DNA of 64,000 nucleotides, from contig JAWZYV010012274.1 in assembly GCA_038373885.1 (NCBI GenBank), forward strand, positions 1,240,001 to 1,304,000. The letters run 5' to 3'. The stretch's first letter is position 1; each line of letters begins with the position of its first letter. Under the pieces are notes generated by a model. It was not told the origin of the DNA. It saw nothing but the letters and a program-made list of their open reading frames with translations, and did no database searches. The DNA is from Cheiracanthium punctorium (lineage: Eukaryota; Arthropoda; Arachnida; Araneae; Cheiracanthiidae). Shown here piece by piece: positions 54,475-64,000 of the stretch. The position numbers and the translations under genes were made by a program.

Positions 54475-57298
54475 TAAAATGTAATGATGTTGAAGATGAT
54501 GAAGTTTTATAATGCATTGTTTTATGGATCAATGATACATCTTTGCATGATTCTTATCTTTTCTAACAAATGAAAGAATACATTTAATGTTAACTAACAT
54601 GCATGTGTGCATTAATATAGGGTTTGCAACAGACATGGTTGTAAATTACAAATACTCTGATGCTCAAAAAGAAACTCACTGATGTTATATCTGTTTGAAT
54701 ACTCCATTAGTTTTTCAAAATACACTAAAAACAACACCAAGTTACTAAAAAAAATTTATTTTCCTCCAACTTAATACATATATATATCATGCAAGTGCTA
54801 AAGAGTAACAGAAAAATAAAAGTCAAGTTAAATCAATAACAAAAACAGAAAAATTGAACCCAGTAATAATAATAAAATTTAATTAAATTGCAGCTATTCT
54901 GCATTCAATTTTTTTTTTTTTTTATACATAGGAGAGGTTATGCTTAGGACCTCTCTGTTTTCATTGATATATTCTATGTATTAGCTGTTTACCGCAAGCA
55001 CATTACAGTATTAAAATACTAGAGAGGAAATTCTGTAATTGGCAAGAGGAAAATGTTTCAAATATAATGATGAAAGGATAAAAACTGCATTTTATTTTTA
55101 TTAAACCCTTAAGTGTGATGTGACATGGTTGGCAAGAAAGAATACTGCAGAGTTGATGCACCCAGATCAAATTCGATATGTATATGAATAATAAAGTGTT
55201 AATCAAGGATTCAAAACACAAACTGATAACGGGCTTCAGAATGTTATCCATTATACAACAGAAGAGATACGCTAAACAGCAAATAAGATTATTGTACTAC
55301 ACTGTTGATTCAGAAACTAGAAGAATATAAATGTTTATGACCTTTAAACTTTAAAGAAAGTCTTTTTTTTACATAATCAAAATTCATAAGTATGGCATGG
55401 AAAGGGGGTTAAGATTTTAGCAGAAGCTGTTAGATACATGCTCTGATGAAGTTGCTGTGACAGAACTATAGATGCCAACTGCAATGATGATGGGAGACTT
55501 TAAAGGAAAAATTTATTCTGAGCAGTATTGTTCAACTTTATAGATTTTATAAATTTAAAATTAGAGAAATCCGGAAATTCAGAAATTAAGTCCCCCAAAT
55601 CACCTTATTTTAGAAGGTTTGACAAATGATGATATTCTAAAACTTACGAATTCCACAAATGAAATTTAATTCATGTATTAAAAAATAAAAATACGGCTGC
55701 ATGGATTGTTTTTCAGTAAAGTTTAAAAACTTGATAACATTAATACATATATATATATATATATTTTCTTGCCAATAACCGAATATTGCAATTCAGTATT
55801 TTTACAGAGTAATACCCAAGAAGTAACATACTAATGCACTGAATACTGATATTGAAAACTGAGAGGTCCTAATTTTATACATATTTTATTTAAAATTTTT
55901 CACATATCAATGCCATTATTTTGCACCTATAATCTGCAATTGAATTCCCAGTGCATTTTAGGTGGAAGAAGTGTCAGATAGCTTGCAGTTATGGACTGGA
56001 AAAAAAAAATAATGTGCAAAGATTGTAAGCATCACTAATGCACTTTTCTGTAACTAAGCTAAATTCTTTGTAAAACTAAAGTAACATTTTTTATCATATG
56101 AAGGAAATACATGCACAACCAAATCTCAAAGATTTTATGTAAATGTTGTTTGTCATGGTTTGCATGTTAAGTTTGGCAACAACCTTTTGAGACTCACTGT
56201 ATAGACAAGTGTCTATTATAAATGGTTAAATTACAATGTGATAGGGGAAAAAAAAGAAAGACAGTAAAACCTCTTGCAATCTCAATCTTATTGGTGAATG
56301 GCATAACATGATACAGAAAAACCGTATCAGAACTATTTCTAGTACAAGTAAGTAACCCTGTATAAGTCAAACATTACGTAACTGGTTTCATATTGTATAA
56401 AGGCATGGCAATATGTTATCAGAGCTAAATTTTGAAAAATCAAAGATACTTATTGAGCAGTATTTCACATAAGAAATATAAATTATAAGTAACTTAAAGT
56501 ATAAATTGCATAGTATTCCATATATGATGCATAAATTATTAGTACTTTAAAGTAAAAATTGCATAGTATCACATATGATGTATAAATTATTAGTACTTTA
56601 AAGTAAAAGTTGCATAGTATACAAGTTATTTAACATGTTAATTTAACAATCACACCAAGAAAAACAACTTAACAACAACAGTTGTTGATACACAATAACT
56701 AAATAATTCATTCTATCAGATAAATAATTCATTCGATAAAAGTTGCATTCTATGTAAATTTGAACAAACTTTAAAAGAGAAATTTCAAGAAACAATAAAA
56801 AAGCTATAACAGAACTTTCTACTAAAACAGAAATGATCAATGCTCAAAAAAGAGTGAATGTTAACAGATGCATGCTGTAAGTTCTTTCTAATGTTCTTCA
56901 AAAATAAATTTTGTTGAGACTAAAATGGAAACATATGAATAAAACACTACATTTCATGTTTATCAATTACACATAAATGCAAATAAATTATTAAGTCATC
57001 ATGCATCTCTGAAATCCTAAAAACCATAAACTTTTGCAAAATTATTTTGCTCTATTTTAATTACATATGTTTAGTTTAAAAACATGAAAACATAAAATAT
57101 TAAGAAATATGATGCTTTCCTGATAATTCATTGTTGATGAAATGTGGACAGTAAAAATGACGAAGAAAATAGCTTTAGCACATTATGATATATACATATA
57201 TATAGACTTCAAACCTTTAAAAAAATATGATCCACCCAATGTAAAAATGAATTATGTGTATGTTTAACAATACATGAGATGAATTTTCAAGGTATGAC
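54475..57298. other. Repeat-poor AT-rich stretch downstream of the terminal exon
   Basis: This is the longest stretch in the window without a recognisable transposon. Several TTTATT motifs occur (AATAAA on the minus strand). Part of it may be the 3' untranslated region of the minus-strand gene ending at 57299, but no transcript end can be fixed from sequence alone. A degenerate direct repeat of about 60 bp with 'ATTGCATAGTAT' and 'AAATTATTAGTACTTTAAAGT' lies at 56500-56625. Confidence 0.4.
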
Positions 57299-57352
57299 TT
57301 ATGGCCAAGTGATGGGCTTGTGCTTCTTCTTGGGTGGAGAATCACAGGTAGC
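57299..57352 (-). CDS. Terminal coding exon of an unidentified host gene (partial)
   Basis: On the minus strand a strong acceptor (TCTATATCTTTACAG) is followed directly by 17 codons and a TAA stop at 57299-57301. The peptide is ATCDSPPKKKHKPITWP. It has a lysine/proline-rich PPKKKHK segment that could be a nuclear localisation signal and a compact aromatic tail. Codon use is unlike the AT-driven frames around it (CCC, AAG, CAC, ACC). The frame starts cleanly at the splice site. The preceding exons should lie at higher coordinates but were not found up to 64000, so an intron of several kilobases containing the hAT debris at 58-62 kb is likely. I do not recognise the protein. A chance acceptor next to a short frame is possible. 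Confidence 0.5.
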   Translation of the reverse strand, partial: ATCDSPPKKKHKPITWP

Positions 57353-57368
57353 CTGTAAAGATATAGAC
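57353..57368 (-). promoter_or_regulatory. Splice acceptor-like site
   Basis: The minus strand reads a pyrimidine-rich run ending in TTTACAG immediately before GCTACCTG. It sets the start of the 57299-57352 exon. Confidence 0.5.
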
Positions 57369-57639
57369 ATATACATTTATGTATACTTGCATATACTTAT
57401 ACAAGCAAAGCCTGTAATTTCATGAAAAATGTATGTTTTGCAAATCTAAAAATATGCATACTTTATAAAATTTTAAATAACATACTTACATTCAACATAT
57501 ATGTTGCATAGTCATAGTTAGATTTAGCTATTTAACTATTCCATGTAAGTAAAACTGCATATGCATACACTCCAACAACTACAGATTATCCGTAGTTTAA
57601 ACAGAAAAGAAGTATTAACTACGGAACTACATGCTCAAT

Positions 57640-57970
57640 GGGAAAACTATAGAAGCGAGTATGCTTATTTAATAAATCCTGTCTGGGGGTGCCGTGAAAG
57701 CAGCTACAGCCGAGTTTACGACAATCGTGTTATGCAGCTTGGAATCACGAGCCACCGAGCAGCATACTTCCCCTTCTACTCTCCTTCCACCCCGTCAGTC
57801 GCTCTTTCTCTCCCTCCTCCCGCTCAATCTGATGAATCCACGCTAGAGATTGCTCCAAGCTTCACGTGGTCGCACTCCGGCATTGCTCTGCATGACGATG
57901 ACATCAAGGTGAATTCTTATGTGCTGCCTGCCCGCTGCGCAACGTGCCATTCTAGATCAAGATAGACCAC
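57640..57970. other. GC-richer block beside the hAT gene remnant
   Basis: CpG-containing sequence (for example CACGTGGTCGCACTCCGG near 57863) with a pyrimidine-rich tract at 57768-57830. A 134-codon plus-strand frame (57561-57965) runs through it without recognisable motifs. It could be a promoter for the adjacent hAT gene, an old repeat, or an unrecognised exon. CAGTGTTGCCAGATCG starts at 57979 right after it and resembles a hAT 5' end. Confidence 0.35.
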
Positions 57971-58277
57971 TAGAGCAACAGTGTTGCCAGATCGTGCGAC
58001 TTTCGCAAATTTTGAAAGCATCATGCTACTAAATTTTAGGACTTGCGATTTTTCCACAACATTACAACCAATGGCTGTGATGTCAATATTGCGATTTTAG
58101 TTCATAACTTTCTGCAACACTGGAGCAGAGCAACCTTAGCCATTTTCTTGTGTATGTGTGCATGTGATAGTTTTCGTTAGTTTTTGCTCGCTTTGAAAAC
58201 AGCTAATATGGATCGCTTCATAAAACGTAATATGGATGAGGTCGAAAAAGCCCCCCCCCCCCAAAAAAAAACTGCCA

Positions 58278-58318
58278 AAAGTTCAGAGACAAATATAGTA
58301 AACTATATTTGTCTTTGA
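58278..58318. repeat. Short hairpin near the hAT start
   Basis: AAAGACAAATATAGT-type arms (GACAAATATAGT / ACTATATTTGTC) meet around AA near 58299. It sits where the reading frame of the transposase N-terminus is disturbed. Confidence 0.6.
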
Positions 58319-59863
58319 AAAATATAACCTTGTCTTGGTCCAGGTAGGGATGGATTTGCTTGTTGCCTGGTGTGTTTCACAGAATTTTTGGTTGAACACT
58401 GTGGATGGGATGACTGCCAATGACATGTGGCTTGAACGAAGCATGTAGAACTCCTGAAAGCTCAATCTAAACAGCATTCTGTGGAATCATTTTTTGTGAA
58501 ACGGGACGATGAGCAGTGTTATAAAATTGGAAGCTCTTTTTGTACGATTTTTGATTGAACATAATATTCTGATTTCTACCGCCGATCATGACGCCCAGCT
58601 TTTGCTAAATTTTTCCAGATTTGGACATTGCAAAAAAATTTAGTTGTGGCCACACCAAGGCAAATGCTATATGGCAGATATGACCAAAGAAAAGATCATG
58701 AGAAAACTCCATAACAATCTGTTTTTCCTCTCGACGGATGTCAGCAATGACATTCACGATAAAAAGCTGTATCCTTTAGTCGTGACTTATGATGATGAAA
58801 AGACGCAATTAACACAACCTTACTTTCTTTGTTACGAGTCAAGTGACAATACAGGGGAAGGAATATTTAAGTTGATTGACTCTGAATTATGTAAATTAGA
58901 AATTAAATGGGTTAACTGCATTGCTTTTTTTGTTCGGACAATGCAAACACCATGACTGGGAGATTTAAAGGTGTAAGTTCTTTTATAATAAAAATACTAC
59001 CCAAAATTAAAGTTGTGGGATGCCCTTGCCATTTGGTACACCTAGCAGCCCAGAAAGCTACAAATACCCTTTCTGTAGAAGTAGAAGCTTTACCGATACA
59101 GATTTATTATTACCTGGAAAAGAGCAGTTAAAGAAAGGCTGAATTTAAGGAATACCTGGATTTGTGTGCTGAAAAAGCTCACAAAATTTTAAAACACGTG
59201 AATACATGCAGGCTTTCCCTTGAAAATTCCTTAGAGTTATTGAACAGTGGGAACCCTTACTTAAATTCTTTGACAGTGATGATGAAGACTACAGGAAAAA
59301 TGATCAGTTTGTGAAAATTAAACTGATGCTGCAATCTCCCAAAACCAAATTATATTGCTTATTTCTTTCTGATGTTATTCCCACATTTGTCAAAGTTAAT
59401 GTTTCTTGCAAAATGAGATGCCATGCATCCATATTCTAAATGCAGAACTGTACAATTTGTACTTTGAACTTTTAGTTTGGTTTGTCTCTCCAACTGCAAT
59501 AACTGAGTCTGTTTTTGGTGTAATTTTTCTAAAAAAAAAAAAAAATAAAAAAAAAAAAAGAGAGAATCAAAAAATGATGAGGACCTCATCATTGAGTTTA
59601 CAAGAACCTATTTGAAGAATTCTGATTTATCATCAGTTGATATTGAGGAGTTTTTCCATGCTGTGAGAAATTTCTTTAGTGCAGCGTGTGAATACATTGT
59701 AAGGAAGTTTCCATTGCAAGATGAATTTTTTAAGCATGCAGCAGTTGCAAACATTCACACTCGGAAGACTGCAAGCTATGAACCAGTCACCTATTTTGTT
59801 GAGCTATTGAACTGGGCAGAAAATTCTGATGAATTAGAGCTGGAATTTGCTCTGTACCAGAAT

Positions 59864-60333
59864 CATAGCTACCAACCTTTCAACAACAAAATAAGGAACA
59901 CAGGTCATAAAATCAGAAATAAGGAACAAAGTGCGTGGTCATGAAATGTATGATTAAATATACAATGAAATATTTTACATTAACAAAATTAAATTATGTG
60001 TAGAGAGATGATGTGCATATATAATCATTAATTTATAAAAATAAAATATACTTAACTTGGCTCAATTACTACAATAGACTTAACTTTTTAATGAAATAAA
60101 ACATGAAAGAATAATAAGATAAATGTCATTCAATTAAATTTATTGACTTATTTACAAGGACAAATGCTTTACCAAAAGCTAAAAATGTACACGATTTTCC
60201 TTTTTTCTTTTAATTTTTAAAAATCCTTCCACAGAAGCTGAAAAACGGAACATTTTGGGCTAAAAACATATTTACGGAATAAAGCTCAAAAAACTGAACA
60301 AATCCATATAAACTGGAACACTTGGCAGCTATG
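59864..60333. mobile_element. 470-bp MITE inserted in the hAT gene, 6-bp duplication
   Basis: CAGAAT is duplicated exactly at both borders (59858-59863 and 60334-60339). The inserted segment begins CATAGCTACCAA and, read inward from the right, CATAGCTGCCAA. Removing the insert and one CAGAAT rejoins the transposase frame (ALYQN to DIFLAGITDSER) with no shift, which proves the borders. The interior is non-coding. The 6-bp duplication is unusual for hAT (8) or mariner (2), so I leave it unclassified. Confidence 0.88.
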
Positions 60334-60704
60334 CAGAATGATATTTTTTTAGCAGGCATCACTGATAGTGAAAGAGTAGATTTAGCATGGCAAAAAATCA
60401 GTGTCGCATAAAACTAATATTGGCACCAAGAAGTATGTGTTATTACCCAAGTTAATGCTTTCGATTCTAGTTGTTCCTCACAGCAATGCTGCAACTGAAA
60501 GTATTTTCAGCATAATTCGAAAGAATCAGAGCCGATCTAATATTAGTACAAAAACATTGGAATCTCTGTCGATTTCATTTTTGTTTGGAAGGAAATGACA
60601 GCCAGCTATATTAAAAACTTTAGTCCTGATGAACTTAAAAAAGCTAAAAGTGCTTGTTATATGTTGCAGAAAAAAAAAAAACTAACTCATTTTTCCATGT
60701 TGTA

Positions 60705-61505
60705 ATGCAATCAACTCTAAGTTTTCACACCTATAATCTAGGAATGAAGTTCATGGGATTTTACGTCACAACCTCTTAGAGGGTTAAATGACATAATTAT
60801 GAGAATTTTCTGAATATTGCCTCGTAAACACTGACACTAATCACAAATTTGATGAGTTATTTTAACTTTTAAAAAAATTGTTAAACTTAAGACTTTCTCA
60901 GAAGAACACTCTTTTGGTAGAGTTTTACTGAATATCAGAAATAAACTTACAATGCCAGAACCATAAAACTTTTAAAATGTTTTTTCAGAAACTACAACGT
61001 GAATTGAAACAAATCTCAAGTTTGAAAAGTTATTTAATTTTTTGGGAAAAAAAAATTAAACATGGCACCTTTTTCAGAGAAGTTTGCTTTTTGGTTAACT
61101 TTCACGCTAGATAAGAAAAAAACTTACAATACCAGAACTATGCAAATTTTCAGACTATTTCCTCGGAAACTATACTATGGACTACTGTAAATCTCAAATT
61201 TGAAGAACTAGTCAATTTTCATAAAAGAAAAACATTGTTTTTTGATTCACATTCAAAATCGGCAGACTAAAAATTTTTCTATCAAACATAACTTTGAAAA
61301 ATAAATTTGGGTCACTTTATAATACATTTAAAAAAGTTTTGGGGTCATCTTTTACAAATGTTATAGCTTGAAACTCATAATCATTATGAATTATTGATGT
61401 ACATGACTTCTGATCAAGATTTAAAACGAAATTACAGTAGAAATGCTGTTGAAGAACTTTTAAGGTTTCTTTAAAAACTGTGTTTGTTTTATAACCATCT
61501 AAGTT
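60705..61505. other. AT-rich spacer, nothing recognised
   Basis: There is no motif or paired end. A weak duplication of 'AATACCAGAACYATRCAAATTTTCAGA'-like sequence (about 60950-61160) is visible but highly diverged. Confidence 0.4.
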
Positions 61506-61512
61506 TATACGA

Positions 61513-62047
61513 CAGGGTTGCCACTCAGGCCGTGGAAAGAAATTCCCTGACTTTTCCAGGTTTTCTAAATTATTCTGTGATGAAATTCCAGACTATTGCT
61601 TATTTGTTATGACACTGATCATGACAATCAAATCAACACACATGCAGACCTTGAGTCTAAATAGATACCAATTTAATATTCACTGCTTCTCAAAGCTTTA
61701 ATCCAGATTTTTCAAATTAGGCAAATTTTATATAAATAAAATAAAAGTAATAAAATCACAGAAAGAAATAAAAATACTTGCTTAATTAAGTCAATGAAAG
61801 CATAGAAAGCAGATCCTTTTTCATTCAGTCAATTTAATGCAATTCCATATCTTTTTAAATCAAAGAATTAGTGTGATGATTTCTCAACTTAGCAATTAAA
61901 CTTTCAGATACATTTAAAATTTATCGAAATAAGAATTAGTATACTTAGCATTGCTTTAGAGATATAAAAGAAATACTAATTTACCAAAAGGATGGAAAAA
62001 GATTGAACTTGAGTTGGCAGATATGAAATGCAGAGATTGTCTATAAT

Positions 62048-62095
<48 letters not shown>

Positions 62096-62285
62096 AAAAA
62101 ATTACTAAAATGCAGAATTGAGCTCAGTATTTCAAGATGATCATCCTTGAAATATTGAGTTCTGATAATGTTCCAGGTCAAATTACAGGATTTTCAAGGC
62201 TTTGGGCATTTTTTTTTCCCTGACTTTTTTACTAGAATAAAGTTCTCTGATTTTTCACAGTTCAGTCTGATGGGTGGCAACCCTG
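61513..62285. mobile_element. hAT-type MITE with CAGGGTTGCCAC ends (hAT-F)
   Basis: CAGGGTTGCCAC at 61513-61524 and GTGGCAACCCTG at 62274-62285 are perfect 12-bp inverted repeats of a common animal hAT type. Both sides carry TTCCCTGACTTTT-like segments. The flanking 8-mers (TTATACGA, CATGAGCA) do not match, so the target duplication has decayed. It contains a long poly-T tract. Confidence 0.8.
62049..62090. repeat. Poly-T tract of about 42 bases
   Basis: An uninterrupted thymine run lies within the hAT-type MITE. Its length may be an assembly approximation. Confidence 0.95.
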
Positions 62286-64000
62286 CATGAGCATTTTAAT
62301 TAAAATAATAAATAAGCATGGTATTTCAGACTGGAATTCAAAGAATCTCAGCAGTTTATTGTGTTTTAATGGAATTTCATTTCAAAATATACACTTGCAT
62401 TCCTCTCTAACACTTATTACAATATTTTACAGTTAGAAAAATCCATTTTATCATTCTAATTTTAGTTTTAATTTTATTTCTAAAATTTTTGACATGGGGG
62501 GAGGGACCCCTAAACCAATTTTTGCCAGTATACATGAATAAAAATGCCATGACACGCATCCTTAAACTTCACTGATCCAGTTAATGAATGTCTCCCGTGA
62601 CGATGATCACCCTTCAGGTATAACACCTCTAATGGAAAAAACTTCAACTCTTTGATTGACATAAGAAATGGCATGAAAAAGCATTTCTTTGGAGAACCTG
62701 ACAGATTCTCAAAAGGACGGAATTTCGGAACAAAGGACCAGGGAGGGGGGCAGACAAAACCACTTGTACTTTATTCGGGCGTCTTCTGTCGTACAGCAAA
62801 GTTACACAAACCAACCATTTACAATTGACAAACACTTTAATTTGCTATGCATAAAAATTACATAAGGGGTCATCTCCATATTAAAATTCACACCAACTTT
62901 TTTCCCCCAATAGCAACCCCTAGATTTTCTTCATATTTCAAAAATTTAGCTCATTTTAACTCAGGATATTAATTTTCAATATATATTTGGACTGAAAATA
63001 AGTGAGTTATGAGCTTCCAAAATCCCCCTCCTTCTATATTAAAATATTTTTTCATACTTTAATTCATCTCTCATATAATATTGATAATAAGCTGATTTTT
63101 ATTTGTACTATTAGATCTAAATGACCCAAACATAATTTACTATTATTATAATTTTTAATAAAATATTAATATGAATCATTAAATTAATATTAAAAAACTT
63201 ATGAATAGCGACCTAGCCAAATTAAAAATTTTTATGTTCAGTAGTTTAATTTATATTAAATAAAATATGTTATTTTCATGAGTTAAGGGACCGTATATAA
63301 ATTTATTAAGTGACAATTCTTTCAAAATTGCATTGAAAAACGTAAAGTAGATTTCTTCTGCACAAAAATAGTAAAAGTTAGCAGTGTTACTCACTGACTT
63401 AGATTTTAAGACTGCATTGGAGAAATAATTTACAGTACCCTTTTAAAATATCACAATCATGTCTCATTAAAAGGTTTTTTTTAGCAAAACTAACGCATTT
63501 AATTTGAATCTTTACTAAAAGAGCAAAGAGTTTTGCAGATACTAAATGAATTTTTTTGATTTCTATTAATACACCAAGATAAGACTTCTGCGTTGCTAAG
63601 GTGATTAAGGCAAAAAGCTTCACTTTAATAGTTTAAACAGTTCAAATAATGCAGTATTTCATAATATAAACGAGTAAGAAGGTAATAGCATAACATCACA
63701 TGTAAAAACGTTTCATTGTCCAATAGATGAAAAGATTGTAAAAAAGTGACTTCGGAATGGCTAGAATCCATAGCTAGCACTATAGAAAAGGGGAAAAGAA
63801 GACCATTTTTAAGAAAAAGCAACTTTTAAGGACCTTGAACAGAAAAAGGAACTTTAAGGGAAAAAAAGGGATCATTTGTGAGGCCTGCATTTGTACTACT
63901 GACTAAATATTCTAATTTCTATCCCTGATATTCTCAGTACAGAAAACTTTAAGACTAGAAACATTACTTTTTCTGTAATTAATATTTATTTATTTTAACT
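62286..64000. other. AT-rich stretch, nothing recognised
   Basis: The minus-strand frames at 62644-62835, 63399-63623 and 63625-63822 carry no motifs. A GGGGGGAGGGACCCC patch near 62496-62511 is the only GC-rich point. I saw no exon joining convincingly to the terminal exon at 57299. Confidence 0.45.

Larger units (their letters stand above)
58208..60670 (+). pseudogene. hAT transposase gene, frameshifted and interrupted
   Basis: The ATG at 58208 gives MDRFIKR. A segment near 58470 reads KQHSVESFFVKRDDEQCYKI. The open piece 58644-58954 includes LYPLVVTYDD and CYESSDNTGEGIF. A frame change at a T run leads to FCSDNANTMTG, whose aspartate matches a catalytic position of hAT enzymes. GCPCHLVHLAAQKA, ILKHVNTCRLSLE (the usual RWLSL tryptophan is lost) and FFSAACEYIVRKFPL (within 59612-59850) follow in order. 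The C-terminal dimerisation region, VVPHSNAATESIFSIIRKNQ, lies at 60465-60540. A 470-bp element splits the gene at 59864-60333. Domain order and motifs are clear, but several stops and shifts make it inactive. Related host-domesticated genes exist, but nothing suggests that here. Confidence 0.9.
57979..60700 (+). mobile_element. hAT element remnant (right end not found)
   Basis: The left end is probably CAGTGTTGCCAGATCGTGCG at 57979. It is followed by a leader and a broken transposase gene (58208-60670). No complementary ...GGCAACACTG end was seen downstream, so the right end is lost or diverged and the listed end is approximate. Confidence 0.55.

Noticed and set aside
57561..57965. 134-codon plus-strand open frame through the GC-richer block
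   Set aside because: The composition changes sharply within the frame and no domain was recognised; GC-richer DNA has fewer random stops.
1..64000. Endogenous viral genes
   Set aside because: No polymerase, capsid, envelope or integrase motif of a virus or retroelement was recognised in any frame. The CpG-dense island at 18.2 kb was considered but shows no such motif.

Overview
The window looks like a gene-poor, strongly AT-rich stretch of an animal nuclear genome, most likely an arthropod. I lean towards a chelicerate such as a spider because of the mix of transposon families, but that lean is weak. I see no rRNA gene, no functional tRNA gene, no CRISPR array and no bacterial-type operon. 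Most open frames over 60 codons are chance frames in AT-rich DNA. Recognisable protein remains come almost entirely from decayed transposons. The one piece that looks like a host gene is a short minus-strand terminal exon at 57299-57352.

Layout. 1-6500: mostly unassigned AT-rich DNA, a CpG-richer block near 1.6-2.0 kb, a 25-bp-stem hairpin at 2.56 kb and the first of two piggyBac-like palindromic elements (4463-4971). 6.9-11.3 kb: a hAT-type element with transposase remnants, a tRNA-derived SINE with a 12-bp target duplication, and a 2.0-kb element flanked by TTACT. 13.2-18.6 kb: a perfect hairpin, the second piggyBac-like copy in opposite orientation, a SINE, a pogo/Tigger-like element nested in another, a 0.57-kb foldback and a CpG-dense island of unknown origin. 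20.2-21.4 kb: a decayed minus-strand copy of a repeat-encoded protein family I recognise only as 'uncharacterised'.

25.1-32.0 kb: a 465-bp hAT-type MITE followed 58 bp later by a pair of hAT-like ends 6.36 kb apart, flanked by identical 8-bp duplications and enclosing a mariner remnant and several other repeats. 32.3-35.1 kb: a Tc1-like scrap, then a mariner-type element with both ends intact, whose transposase is split by a second element carrying a roughly 173-bp tandem array. 35.8-39.5 kb: a SINE, a 1.5-kb hAT-type element with a nested inverted-repeat element, and a small pogo-like element. 39.5-44 kb: almost nothing recognisable. 44-49.9 kb: SINE pieces, an inverted pair of a dispersed repeat, and a 1.9-kb terminal-inverted-repeat element with AAGCTTGA-rich ends that has itself been entered by a mariner remnant. 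53-54.4 kb: a dispersed repeat (also present at 26.8 kb) interrupted by two MITEs, with the other copy acting as a natural empty site. 54.4-64 kb: repeat-poor DNA, the terminal exon, a GC-rich block, a broken hAT transposase gene interrupted by a 470-bp element with a 6-bp target duplication, and a hAT-type MITE containing a long poly-T run.

The features do not form a pathway. The window records successive transposon insertions, and in several cases target duplications or empty sites give their order. Boundaries and target duplications were read by eye. Family names rest on end sequences, duplication lengths and protein motifs, not on database searches.
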